Shown: positions 25,877 to 36,903, counted from the first letter of the stretch. The stretch is 64,000 nt of DNA from Epiperipatus broadwayi (GCA_028023455.1 JAQFVV010006274.1:4650001-4714000), one strand, 5' to 3'. Translations and numbers: made by a program. The notes: generated from the sequence alone by a model not told the origin.

Positions 25877-27687
25877 TGTGATGACCACGTAAAGTCGTCA
25901 ACACACATAAATTCGCTAACAAGAAGTAATAAAGGTGAAATAAATTAGCTATTAAATTTTTAAAAAAGGGAAGGAAAAATTGAAATTCTAATGTCAAAAT
26001 TTACTGTGGATTTGTAATAGTAAGAGAAGGGGAGGGGGGTGCATAAAGAAATGCGTCTCTTTCTCTCTTGTAAGTCAAATGCTAGAAAGTTATTTTTGTT
26101 TATTGTGGGAGAGGGGAAGGGGATGCATAAAGAAATGCGTTTCTTCTCTCTCATTAAAAACTATATAATAACAAATTAAAATAAAATGTAAAACACAAAT
26201 GTGAAAAAAAAATGAATTGTAAACTTTAAATAAAATGTAATATGTGATATATAAAAAGAAAAACAATATGGCCGTAGGTGTGAAAGTCTGTTGGACAAAT
26301 TAAATTCCACGGACAAAGAAAATGTTAACAACGGAAGATCTTTGCCTGATCTGTTAAATTAATTGGGACTTACATTCCAGCCACTAATTAAATAAAGAAA
26401 CATAATGATAAGAATTGGTTGGAAATCTAAGTCTTAATTAAAATTTTTAATAAACAATGAACAAAAGAAAGAGATTAAGAAAATTGCAATTTTTATCTGG
26501 GATTACTAGTAGAGATTTTGAGGAAACAACAGCTCAAAGAAAATGAAAGAAGTGCGCGGCTAGTGGCGTTAAAGGGACGTGGGTTCGTATTCAATCCATC
26601 TCACCACTGACTCACAATGTAAGATCTATGCCTGACCTGCTAGAGAGACTGCCACTTCTGTGACTGACAACTTAAAAATCTACCTAAAGAATCGACAAGA
26701 AGGAAAAAACTGGAACGAGAAATAACCCCAAAAACTGAGAAAGAAAATCAAGCCAGCCGACAGTGAAGGACATCACCGTCTCTACAAAACAAGGGATGAT
26801 CTCCCACTGGACGGTAAAAAGCTCTCGAAAGAAATACCCATGGAAACAACCACAAGGAAAACCTAGGTAAAAAGCATGCATGCATTTTAATTTATAATGT
26901 TCGTAAATAAATAAACAAGGAACAATTTTGATAAATTTAGAACTCTACCCAATAGGACTTCAAAATAACTTTTATATTTGATCTGTTTTATTATAGCCAC
27001 GTATTATATAAGTGTGTGTGTTTTTTTATTATTGTTATCATGTATTTTTTATATAAAAGTGAGTGTTATTAAACATATTTATTCTTAAAATTGCGTATAC
27101 TTGCTTTATTCTCTTATCACCAAGCTACGACAGGGAGGAAACTGTAATTAGTGATTAAAGGGTAATGCTGATTTTTTAAAGGTATTCATGTGCTGCTTGT
27201 TCGTGCAAATTTCCCAATTATATAAAAATAAATAGCAAGCGCTGGACATTCGTTAAATTTCTTTGAAATGGTTTGCTTTGTTCAGCAGCCGAGTTCTTGA
27301 TCGGAAAAAATAACGCCAAGATAATATGTACGTATTGCCTTGGGGTTCGGTCAAGGGTATAGATATGAAGTTAAATTTGTATCTGTATTAGCTCTCTGCT
27401 TGCATTGTAACGGCGTTGGTTAAATAAATAAATAAACAATATCCATTACAGTTGGAGGCTAAGCCGGGATATTTCGGTTAGCAAAACTGATAATAAACTA
27501 ATAAGAAATAAGAATAAGCAAATGCTGTAAAAATAAAATGTATAATAAATAAATAAATGAAAGGAAGAATCAAAGTTGTGAAAAAATAAAGTATAATAAA
27601 TAAGTCTAAAATATAATTGAAAGTAGAAATATATCATATTAAAGATTTAAATCAAATCAAAAACCGCAAATAACCATTTCCATTATA
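25877..27687 (+). repeat. Element D, left (5') LTR
   Basis: It begins TGTGATGACCACGTAAAGTCG and ends CCATTATA before AT and the primer site. The end is non-canonical, TA where CA is expected, and the right LTR has the same TTATA. Inside it, at 27443-27470, is an older LTR-end-plus-primer-site module (CCATTACA, then TGGAGGCTAAGCCGGGAT). It also holds a GC-richer segment at 26550-26880. Confidence 0.85.
27453..27470 (+). promoter_or_regulatory. Relic primer binding site captured inside the element D left LTR
   Basis: TGGAGGCTAAGCCGGGAT lies two bases after CCATTACA, exactly the arrangement of an LTR end and primer site. It matches the tRNA-Pro site TGGGGGCTCGTCCGGGAT at 14 of 18. The same sequence is at 31723-31740 in the right LTR, so it is now part of the LTR and not at its boundary. 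Confidence 0.7.
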
Positions 27688-27689
27688 AT

Positions 27690-27707
27690 TGGGGGCCAGT
27701 CCGGGAT
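27690..27707 (+). promoter_or_regulatory. Element D primer binding site, tRNA-Pro-like
   Basis: TGGGGGCCAGTCCGGGAT begins two bases after the left LTR ends. It matches 16 of 18 positions of the tRNA-Pro primer site TGGGGGCTCGTCCGGGAT. It differs from the element A site by one base. Confidence 0.8.
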
Positions 27708-28100
27708 ATTTTCACATTTACAAGTTCAGCCCATTTGAATTCGAGTATAAAAAAATTAATAGTTTATGCAATAATTAATAAACAAATCAAAAAATAGCTT
27801 GGTGGTAGACAAAAGCAAGAAATAAAATAAAATAATAGAGGTTAAAAGGAGAGAAAGAGAACGTGATATAATTTGGGAAGTTAGGTTGTAAATTGGAGAC
27901 AGTTGCGGAGGGGTCTTGAAGGCAGGCGTGGGTGAGTGAGGATTAGTGAGTGAGACGGGGAGAGTCGAACAAACGTACCTAGTGTCAGTGAAATATAAAG
28001 TTAGTAAAGTAAGATAATCCTATAAGGATAGGGTTAGAATAGTAAAGCTGTAGAATAAAATATAAGTGATTAATTAGTGTGTGTGTGTTAAATAAATTTG

Positions 28101-28145
28101 ATGCACACGAGATCAAAAACAAAAATGGACGCTCTAGGCAAATAA
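28101..28145 (+). CDS. Short ORF at the expected gag start of element D
   Basis: ATG at 28101 opens MHTRSKTKMDALGK and stops after 14 codons. The MxTRS-like opening resembles element A gag (MRTSSQTR) and element C gag (MFLRSGRY), so this is probably the original gag start, now in a different frame from the main coiled-coil ORF at 28205. Confidence 0.4.
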   Translation: MHTRSKTKMDALGK

Positions 28146-28204
28146 AACCTCCAAACTAATAACTTCCAGAAATATGTGAAGGAGATATAGAAATTAGAAA
28201 GAGA

Positions 28205-29080
28205 ATGGAGACAGTGGTTAATAGTAAAAATAAAATAGAAAGCTATAATATAATGGATATATTCACGAAAATAATGGAAGGCCAGCAAAGGTTGATTATA
28301 GAAATGAGGGGAAGGGATGAGAAAAATAGTAGGAGGATAGAAGAGTTGGACGAACGACTAAGTAAGAATTTTAGCAAAAAAATTGAAGAAGTAAATGAAA
28401 AATGGAAACAGACCTCATGCCAGGTGTAGGTTGCAAATGAAAGGCTGGATCACCAGGAGGAACTACTGGAGAAAATAGAGCAAGTTAAACTAGAGCAAGG
28501 GGAGAAAATTGAATTAATAAAAAATGAAAACAGAAAGGTTATAGAAAGCATACAACTAGAGGTAACTCAGTTAGCGAACACAGTTGAGAGGATAGAAATG
28601 AAAGTAGAAAGGGGTGAGAATAAAATAAAAAATATAACAGAGATAATAAGAGCTGACAGTAAAGAGCAAGAAAGCACGAACAAGTGCTTGCAAATAAATA
28701 GCAAAAGTAACAATGCGGAGCAAATGCTTATAGGCCCAGAAGGAAAGACTGTCGGACAGGTTACTGAGTCGCTAAATGCGTTTGACAGCACTAGGCCTAA
28801 TTACAAGGCGGAGGATCGGGGATTTAAACCCCAGCCCAACGACCCGCACATAGGGGGAATGCAATACAATCCTCATCACGATTATTGGGAAGGAAGCCAG
28901 GCATTTCCTGATAGATCAGAAAGGGCTGAAATGTCCAAACAGACCGGAAGAAGTTCAGATCTCAATTATCCATATGAGCAAGCCGACTCTAGAGGACATC
29001 GGAACAGTGTTCCAGGTCCAAGCACAAGTGGATATAAATATAGTAGGAAAAATGATAAGAAACCTCCAGACAAAAACTAA
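28205..29080 (+). pseudogene. gag: Element D gag-like coiled-coil protein, one in-frame stop
   Basis: A single frame runs from ATG 28205 to the stop at 29080 (292 codons), interrupted only by TAG at 28427-28429. Residues 15-150 are a highly charged coiled coil (RRIEELDERLSKNF, EELLEKIEQVKLEQ). The C-terminal part is hydrophilic, Pro/Gly/Ser-rich and ends in a basic tail (SGYKYSRKNDKKPPDKN). There is no capsid segment like the FFRRQVTKL region of element C and no CCHC zinc knuckle, so the capsid region appears to be deleted. A stop read-through or a recent mutation would both fit. The role would be RNA or particle binding, but this is inference. Confidence 0.65.
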
Positions 29081-30094
29081 GCCGAAAAAAAATAAACGGA
29101 CGGATAGGTCGGTTCGATGAAACGGATAACGTCATGGGATCATGAAAAATAAAATTGTTTTTTTTTAAACGTATGACAGGTGGGGCAAATCGTCTCACGA
29201 CAAATAATTAAAGTCACTATGATAAACAACAACAACAAAAAAAGTAGTGTTCACGGAGTGAAATTAATGATAAACTTAATGTGCAGTCAAGCACAGCAAG
29301 ACAAATGCAAATAAAAGTAAAAAAAAAAAAGAAAAAAATCTATAAATAATTTATTCGTATCACAATCTGTCAATTATAAATGCAGATAGAATTAACAAGT
29401 AAATAGAAGTAAAAATAAAAATCGTTTAGGCTCATTAAAGAGCCAGTTAATAATTAATAAAATAAATAAATGAATAATAGTGATAATGCGTAAATGACAG
29501 ATATCACTAGTAGGTGTATGAGGTTGCAGATTGAGGCATATATGTGTGTGTGTATGCATTATGTTTGGGTCGTATTTTGAGCTTGATTCAGCCGTCTCTT
29601 CGCACTTTAGATTCTCATGGCTCTCGGTGGTTAAACTTTTAAATGAAGCACCAGTAAGAATCCTGGACTCATTGTATAATAAGAATTAGTGTCTCAATAT
29701 AATAAGAATTAGTGTCTCAAAATAAATAAATGAAGAAATAAGAATTAGTGCCTCGAATAAAATAAATAAAGAATAAGAATTTGTTGTTTGCGCAAGATGA
29801 ACAGGCAGTAGAAATATCCTGCTGTTCACATGCTTTAAACCTTTTATGTTTTGATAGAGTTAAGTTATGCCATGGTCTCGTATGCGTAGAGATTAAATTG
29901 GTTGATCAGCCAAAATCGATGGGAAAGAATTGTGTAGTTTTACCTAGCTGTCTCTCTGCAGTCATCCTCATCATCTTCATCACTCATCATGATAGAGTGG
30001 AAAGGTCTGTAATAAAAGCAGAAGTAAGAGTTGAAAGCAAAGAATTAAAATAAGCTCTCATCTCAGACTAGATTCGACCTGATTTTAATTCTCA
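29081..30094 (+). other. Element D 3' internal region
   Basis: Mostly AT-rich. An ORF at 29781-30053 (90 codons, including SCLSAVILIIFITHH) has one hydrophobic stretch but no recognised domain; it may be a remnant of a 3' ORF. A short-period repeat lies at 29680-29780. No pol-type motif was seen. Confidence 0.5.
29680..29780 (+). repeat. Short tandem repeat, three to four copies of AATAAGAATTAGTGTCTC-like unit
   Basis: Units 'ataagaattagtgtctcaat' recur at about 29680 and 29700, then diverge at about 29737 (gtgcctcg) and 29773. Confidence 0.8.
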
Positions 30095-30112
30095 AAAGCG
30101 GGCGGAGTGTAA
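30095..30112 (+). promoter_or_regulatory. Element D polypurine tract
   Basis: AAAAGCGGGCGGAGTGTAA, ending directly before TGTGATG of the right LTR, is strikingly G/A-rich in an AT-rich context and sits where plus-strand DNA priming occurs. Confidence 0.65.
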
Positions 30113-31997
30113 TGTGATGACCACGTAAAGTCGTCGACATATATATATATATTTATTAATAACATTAGATAAATTCGCTAACAAGAAGTAATAAAGGTGA
30201 AATAAATTAGCTATTCAATTTTTAAAAAAAGGAAGGAAAAGGAAAAATATAAATTCTAATGTCAAAATTTACTGTGGATTTGTAATGGTAAGAGAAGGGG
30301 AGGGGGTGCATAAAGAAATGCGTCTCTTTCTCTCTTGTAAGTCAAATGCTAGAAAGTTATTTTTGTTTATTGTGGGAGAGGGGAAGGGGATGCATAAAGA
30401 AATGCGTTTCTTCTCTCTCATTAAAAACTATATAATAACAAATTAAAATAAAATGTAAAACACAAATGTGAAAAAAAAAAAGAATTGTAAACTTTAAATA
30501 AAATGTAATATGTGATATATAAAAAGAAAAACAATATGGCCGGAGGTGTGAAAGTCTGTTGGACAAATTAAATTCCACGGACAAAGAAAATGTTAACAAC
30601 GCAAGATCTTTGCCTGATCTGTTAAATTAATTGGGACTTACATTCCAGCCACTAATTAAATAAAGAAACATAATGATAAGAATTGGTTGGAAATCTAAGT
30701 CTTAATTAAAATTTTTAAAAAACAATGAACAAAAGAAAGAGATTAAGAAAATTACAATTTTTATCTGGGATTACTAGTAGAGATTTTGAGGAAGCAACAG
30801 CTCAAAGAAAATGAAAGAAGTGCGCGGCTAGTGGCGTTAAAGGGACGTGGGTTCGTATTCAATCCGTCTCACCACTGACTCACAATGTAAGATCTATGCC
30901 TGACCTGCTAGAGAGACCGCCACTTCTGTGACTGACAACTTAAAAATCTACCTAAAGAATTGACAAGAAGGAAAAAACTGGAACGAGAAATAACCCCAAA
31001 AACTGAGAAAGAAAATCAAGCCAGCCGACAGTGAAGGACATCATCGTCTCTACAAAACAAGGGATGATCTCCCACTGGACGGTAAAAAGCTCTCGAAAGA
31101 AATACCCATGGAAACAACTACAAGGAAAACCTAGGTAAAAAGCATGCATGCATTTCAATTTATAATGTTCGTAAATAAATAAACAAGGAACAATTTTGAT
31201 CAAGTTAGAACTCTACCCAATAGGACTTCAAAATAACTTTTATATTTGATCTGTTTTATTTTAGCCACGTATTATATAAGTGTGTGTATTTTTTTATTAT
31301 TGTTATCATGTATTTTTTATATAAAAGTGAGTGTTATTAAATATATTTATTCTTAAAATTGCGTATACTTGCATTATTCTCTTATCACCAAGCTACGACA
31401 GGGAGGAAACTGTAATTAGTGATTAAAGGGTAATGCTGATTTTTTAAAGGTATTCATGTGCTGCTTGTTCGTGTGAATTTCCCAATTATATAAAAATAAA
31501 TAGCACGCGCAGGACATTCATTAAATTTCTTTGAAATGGTTTGCTTTGTTCAGCAGCCGAGAGTTCTTGATCGGGAAAAATAATGCCAAGATAATATGTA
31601 CGTATTGCCTTGGGGTTCAGTCAAGGGTATAGATATGAAGTTAAATTTGTATCTGTATTAGCTCTCTGCTTGCATTGTAACGGCGTTAGTTAAATAAATA
31701 AATAAACAATATCCATTACAGTTGGAGGCTAAGCCGGGATATTTCGGTTAGCAAAACTGATAATAAACAAATAAGAATAAGCAAATGCTGTAAAAATAAA
31801 ATGTATAATAAATAAATAAATGAAAGGAAGAATCAAAGTTGTGAAGAAATAAAGTATAATAAATATGAATAAAATATAATTATAAGTATTAAAAAAATAT
31901 AGAAATCAAACAATCCAAATAACCATTTCCGTTATAATAAATAAAATAAAGAAATAAATCAAATCAAGCAACAATCCAAATAACCATTTCCGTTATA
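30113..31997 (+). repeat. Element D, right (3') LTR
   Basis: It matches 25877-27687, including the captured primer-site module at 31713-31740. It adds an (AT)n expansion at about 30139-30152 and a second copy of the terminal segment: 'caatccaaataaccatttcc' ending GTTATAAT occurs twice, at about 31910-31939 and 31970-31999. It ends GTTATA at 31997, followed by the ATAT target duplication. Confidence 0.85.
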
Positions 31998-32254
31998 ATA
32001 TATAGTATGATTAGTTGCTTGAGAGCTTATATACTATTTGAGCACCCATTAAGTGTAGCAAATCCATTTACATAAATGGGATTTTTAAAAAATCTTAATT
32101 CATTCAGCTGAAAACTGTTCTTATAACATTGCACTAAAATGCACAAGGTAATTAATTCAAATGAAATATAATATTATGCTGAAATATCATATAATTTATT
32201 TTATTAAATCCAACAGGATTAATATTGTAATCCATGCCATATATCAATATGTAA

Positions 32255-32494
32255 GCTCACTATTCCACCTAAATATCTAAATTCATTCACATTCTCAAAG
32301 TAATAACTAATCAAGCTACAAGTTACTGAAAATTTTTCTTCAACTATTGGCTGCTAAAACATTCAAGTTTTTGGAACATTAATTATTAAACCAATGTCTT
32401 CACATATTGCATTCAAAATATTATAAAAATTTTGTAAATTATCTTTTGAATTATCAGAAGAAATAACGTAATTATTATCGTACTAGAAGCCCAA
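32255..32494 (-). pseudogene. Relic of a non-LTR retrotransposon (LINE) reverse transcriptase
   Basis: One minus-strand frame over 80 codons, with three stops, has three blocks in the order and spacing of LINE reverse transcriptases. They are YDNNYVISSDN (the decayed FADD box), CEDIGLIINVPKT (the GLxIN..KT motif) and VNEFRYLGGIVS (the FxYLG motif). The catalytic ADD is lost. The flanks, 32002-32254 and 32495-33020, are AT-rich and too decayed to extend the match. Confidence 0.7.
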
Positions 32495-33023
32495 GACTAT
32501 AAAGTTTTTATAAAAATTTACAATGGGATATTGATACTAGATGTGGCTAGTCTCAATATAGGCAAAAAATAACAAGATGTTTATTTATAACAATAATGTA
32601 AAATATATAATGGTTAAAAAAAATCTATAAAAGCTTTTATAACAATTATTAAATCAGGTACAAAGAAACTGATGTAAAATTTAAGATTACAATTCTGTTG
32701 GAAAAAAAAATCCAATTACCAATTATATATACATATATTGTAAATATGAAAAGATTGATAATTTTCATGGTAATTCTCCATGTACATTATAAATTTCAGC
32801 TATAATGTAAATAAACCTAACTAGAGACTAGTACTGCCAACTGAAACTATGCCATCTAGTAACATTTGTCCAATTGATTTAAAATAATAATGAATCCATT
32901 ATATACAAGTTATAGATCAAAGATTAATACTTTATATAGCATACAGATTATTATAGGCATAACATTTTGAGAAGTGTTATTCTCCTTCCCTCTTCTTCAG
33001 CTGTTGCTGGCTGACCAATGACA

Positions 33024-33101
33024 GTACTAACATAGGAATCGAACCTGGACCCTTATATTCTTGAGTATTGAATTTTAAGATAACCCTCTTGCTACCTTTT
33101 A
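33024..33101 (-). repeat. tRNA-derived SINE head
   Basis: On the minus strand, box A TAGCAAGAGGG (33094-33084) and a perfect box B GGTTCGATTCC (33045-33035) are separated by 38 bases, as in a tRNA. The acceptor arms do not pair, so this is not a functional tRNA gene. A related body may continue left to about 32950 (rc of gcataacattttgagaagtg), a segment of higher GC than its surroundings. Confidence 0.6.
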
Positions 33102-33615
33102 ATTAATTAAAAAGGTAAAGATAATTAATTGCCTGTATGAAGCAAAAGGAAATAATCACCTGAGCGGATGTGCCGTATACCTCCCATTCATTGTTGGATT
33201 TTGAAAACAATGAACTGCTTCTATCTGTGTAGATGGATATATAATTTGAGCAGAATGTTTTTTTCCACAGTGACTTCAAGTTTGGAGAACTAGCCTCAAC
33301 AAAAAGTCAGTTAGGACTTCTTAAAGGTCGTATTGATCTTTTATTAATTATTATGCCTTCAGGCCCATTGATGTAATAATTGTATATATGTAAATAGCTA
33401 AACATTTAAAAGATCGTATAATTAGTTTACTTTAAAATTAACCATTAGTCATTATTAACACACTCATGGAAGCCTGTTATATATTTGTACACTCGGGGGA
33501 GGTACATTCTCTAACAGCTAGACATAGCAAACTGGCAGTCACAGTTTTAAATTGGATCATTAATTAAAAGATGGTTAAATTTAGGTAAAAGACTAGGCAA
33601 TGCAAGTAGCAATCA

Positions 33616-36080
33616 ATGAATTTGACATCAGCGAGGCAAGTAGTTGGCCCCTGTAATATCCAATGTATAGAAAAATACTTACTCATTTATAAAGTTAAAG
33701 ATAAGTATAAGATTGCTTCATTATTATGCATTGCTTTGAAAGGAGATATTGAGATATCTAATAGGCTCACTGAACCTCTAACTCCCGAAGATTGTACCTA
33801 CAATCAGGTTAAAGAGCATTTGGCAAACCCTTTTAAGCACCAACCCTCGACACATGAACCACGAACCAAAGTTGGAATGAAAGTATAAAAGATTATGACA
33901 GTGCTGTATGTAATTTAGCAAAGAATTGCATCTATGGATCTTTCCTAGACAAAGCCCTGTTGGAACAATTTGCTTACTGGTATGTGCAATGATAATTTAT
34001 GGCAACAACTGTTGGTCGTGACCAATTCAGATTAAACTGAAGCTATAAAACGGTGTATAGTGTATGAACTCATGCTCGAACAATCTCATAAATTTGTCAA
34101 GTTTAAAAGCAACAGTAAATAGCAAATAGATGTTTGCAAAAACATAAGCAAAGATTTGTCCAAAAATCATAAAAGTAGTGCTAACAGAGAAACTGAGTTT
34201 ATATGTTTCAGCTGTGGGAAAAAGGGCCATAAAGTCAGCAATTGCTATTATAAAATAATGCTGTAAAAAGTATAAGAAAAGAGGGCACTTGGAAAAAATG
34301 TGCAAAGAGAAAAGTGATAGTTATAAATATGCCCATGAGGGCCAGGGAAGTCAGTGTACAAATGTAAAAAAAATGTTCACGACTGATGACAAAATTTTGT
34401 TACATCTAAAGCTGTGTGACAAGCCCATATCTATGGAAGTGGACAGTGGTAGCAGCTTATCTCTGATATCAGTCCACTATTGGTATACTTTTACATCCAA
34501 GTGTAAGAACCCCCCCCCCCACCCAATTAGAGAAAACTAACCTCAAAGCACAAGATGTAAATGGCAATGCAGTCAAAATTAAGTGTTGTTCAGGCCGATG
34601 TAAGTCAAACGGATAAAAAAATAATAGTTAACGTTATACATAGTTTATGCTCCAATAAACTCTCTAATTGGGCAACAATGGTTTAAAAAATTGGGGATTA
34701 AACTCACAATTGTGAAAAAGGTCAAATTGAAAAATGAAATGCAAATCAAATTTCCTAGTTTATTTAATGGGGAACTTGGTGTTATTAAACTACACCTGTA
34801 TTGATAGAGTTAAGCAGTGATGCGCTATCTATAATATGTAGACCTTGGAAAGTTCCTTTCGCACAAAAAGAGAAAGTTGAAAACAAAATCGCTGACTTAG
34901 TTAAGAAAGGGATGTTACAACCTACTGAGAATTTTAATTGGGCCATACCATTGGTAATTATTACTAAACCTAACAGTCAGATTCGTTTGTGAGGTGATTA
35001 TAGAGTTTTGGTCAACAAGGCGATCAATAAAAGTGTGTACCCGGTCCCAAATGCCAGAAAATATTAGCTTCACTACAGGAATACATTTTTTTTTTTGCTA
35101 AATTAGATCTCAATGCTGCTTTCCATTGATTACTAGTTAATGATCAGATAGCTAAAACAACTACTCACATAGGTTTATTTAAGTGCATGATTATTCCATT
35201 TGGAATAATGGCAGCCCTGAGTATTTTTCAATCAAAAATTGAAATCCTCCTTAATGGAATAGAGGGCATTATCCCATATTTTGACAATATTATTACAACT
35301 ATAATGGAAAATGAACTCAGAATGCATATACATAAAGTCTGCAAAAACTGGATAAATTCAAGGCTAAACCTAATACACAAAAATACATATGGAAAGTGAG
35401 GAAAATTAAGTTCTTAGATCACATCATATCCAAAAATGGCTCATATCAGCCACCTGAGAAAGCTAAAGTGGTTGCAGAAGCACAACAACCTAGCAATGTG
35501 AAAAAACTTCAAGCTAGACTTGGCCTTGTTAATTAGTTCAAAAATTTCTTAGATGGAAAAGCCTTTATACAATCTGCTAAAAAAAAATCAGAAATGGAAG
35601 TGGGAAGATGAACAAGAAAAAAGCTTTTTTATGCAAAAAATCACTTCTTACTTCTAATAAATTACTCGTCCATTACAACAGTGACTTAGAGGTAATGTTA
35701 CCATGGACACATCAGAATTTGGTATTGGGACTGTATTATGTCATTTGGCTCAAGAAAGCGAATGACATATCACTTATGTGTCATATATCTTGTCCAAGGC
35801 AGAGAAAAACTATAGTCAGTTGGTCAAGGAGGCCCTTGCAATTTTGTTTAGTGTCAAAAAATTTCATCAATATCTATATGGCAGACATTTACCATAGTAA
35901 CGGATCACAAGCCCCTATTGGGAATATTAGGAGCTAAACAGACTCCCAATCATTTGAGTCCACACATGTTGTGTTGGCTAAACATATTGGTGGGGTATTA
36001 TACTTTAGTATATAAAAAAGAGAAACAAATAGGGCATGTGGATGCTTTATCTCATATGTCTGATCAATCTGAATGACACA
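33616..36080 (+). pseudogene. Decayed gypsy retrotransposon of a second lineage: gag to RNase H
   Basis: Successive plus-strand fragments follow gag-pol order. Gag is at 33616-34170, then a zinc knuckle near 34208 (CFSCGKKGHKVSNC, CX2CX4HX4C) and a second decayed knuckle. The aspartic protease is near 34437 (MEVDSGSSLSLIS), and reverse transcriptase runs from 34800 (LVKKGMLQP..., KLDLNAAFH). YFDNI at about 35278 stands where YxDD is expected. RNase H is around 35700-36080, ending HVDALSHMSDQ. Several stops and frameshifts break it. No LTRs were found. Unlike elements A and C it has CCHC knuckles, so it belongs to a different gypsy lineage. Confidence 0.8.
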
Positions 36081-36124
36081 AAAAAGAAATTGAATAATAT
36101 TCACACAATTTACACTACTTATAA

Positions 36125-36640
36125 AAAATTAGTGAAATATTTCCACTTCCTAAAGATAAAATTGCTTTGGAGTGTCATGGTGTATATGAAATTCCATGTA
36201 GGGTCTGTCCACATACATATATAGGACAGGCTAATCGTAGAATAAATATTAGAAAGGAAGAACACATTCTGGCAGTGAGAGAAAAATCCAATTCATCAAC
36301 TATTTATTCTCATATAAAATTAACAAATCATGATATCAATTTTGAAAAAACAAATATTTTAGCAAAAATTGAACAATATGACCAGAGATTGCTAAGAGAA
36401 GCTATAGAGATTTTTAAAAGGCCCAAGAGCATAAACGAAAGGTGTGAATTAAAGAAGATTACCAGTATTTGGAAGAAGCTATTGGAAGAGAAAATAAATT
36501 TTAAAACTTCTCAGCCAATAGAATTTAAATATGAGGAGAAAGAAAACAATTTTAAATCTTAAACGCATTCTCATGATTTGAGAAAGAGGACGCTCTGAGG
36601 AAGGTACTTGATATTGTACTGAAATGTCAGCATTTAGCTT
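36125..36640 (+). pseudogene. 3' fragment of a Penelope-like element: GIY-YIG endonuclease domain and 3' end
   Basis: The frame is open from IFPLPKDKIALECH into a GIY-YIG domain (GVYEIPCRVCPHTYIGQANRR...RKEEH) and ends at the stop at 36562. The Cys pair and the YIGQ...R...EH residues expected of Penelope-like elements are present. The C-terminal IxREAIEIFKRPKSINE-type segment matches the second copy at 57066-59365. Reverse transcriptase is missing. The 5' edge is abrupt against gypsy RNase H sequence (36078-36125), so it is a 5'-truncated insertion. The GIY-YIG domain itself looks intact. Confidence 0.8.
36592..36631 (+). ncRNA. Hammerhead-ribozyme-like motif at the 3' end of the Penelope-like fragment
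   Basis: The order is stem I 5' strand GCT (36592-36594), core CTGAGGA (36595-36601, consensus CUGANGA), stem II AGGTAC/GTACT around an 8-base loop with one bulge, GAAA (36621-36624), T, cleavage triplet GTC (36626-36628), then AGC, which pairs with GCT. Minimal stem III hammerheads are known in Penelope-like elements, and the location just after the ORF fits. All core residues are present. Confidence 0.6.
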
Positions 36641-36869
36641 TTTCGCTACACGGAATATCCTGCAAATAGTAATAATAATATGACATATATATATATATCA
36701 GCACATACGTGCATTATATTAATTTATTAACACAAACTAAATTTTCTCGAAATCATAAACGACATCATTTTTTTACCTAAATGGATCTATCTGACAGGCA
36801 TTGATATATACATATGCACACAGAGTGCTGTACATGTTTTATTAAACAAAATAACATTAATTTTATTAG
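36641..36869. other. Short AT-rich stretch between two (AT)n runs
   Basis: It contains (AT)n at about 36681-36699 and then about 170 bases with no recognised feature. Confidence 0.6.
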
Positions 36870-36903
36870 TTAAGCCTATATATATATATATATATATATA
36901 TAT
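36870..36903. repeat. (AT)n microsatellite, left target flank of element C
   Basis: A perfect TA run ends directly at the TG of the left LTR. The other side of the insertion continues as (AT)n at 48027-48048. The target duplication is therefore ATAT, ambiguous in phase. Confidence 0.9.

Larger units (their letters stand above)
25877..31997 (+). mobile_element. Element D: non-autonomous LTR retrotransposon with gag-like ORF only
   Basis: This complete-looking element is 6.1 kb long. Its LTRs at 25877-27687 and 30113-31997 are similar, differing mainly by small indels. A tRNA-Pro-like primer site lies at 27690, a coiled-coil gag-like ORF at 28205-29080, and a purine-rich tract directly before the right LTR. 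The internal region is only 2.4 kb and has no protease, reverse transcriptase, RNase H or integrase. It must have moved using enzymes from another element. The 4-bp ATAT target duplication is intact. Confidence 0.85.

Noticed and set aside
26564-26592. Possible Pol III promoter in the element D LTR (box A-like TGGCGTTAAAG and box B-like GGTTCGTATTC)
   Set aside because: The two boxes are only 7 bases apart, where a tRNA-like promoter needs over 30, and both have mismatches. No other box A lies at the right distance.
26684-26881. Antisense ORF in the element D LTR, repeated in the other LTR (30952-31203)
   Set aside because: Its presence in both places is explained by LTR identity. It has no recognisable domain and no sign of selection can be judged.
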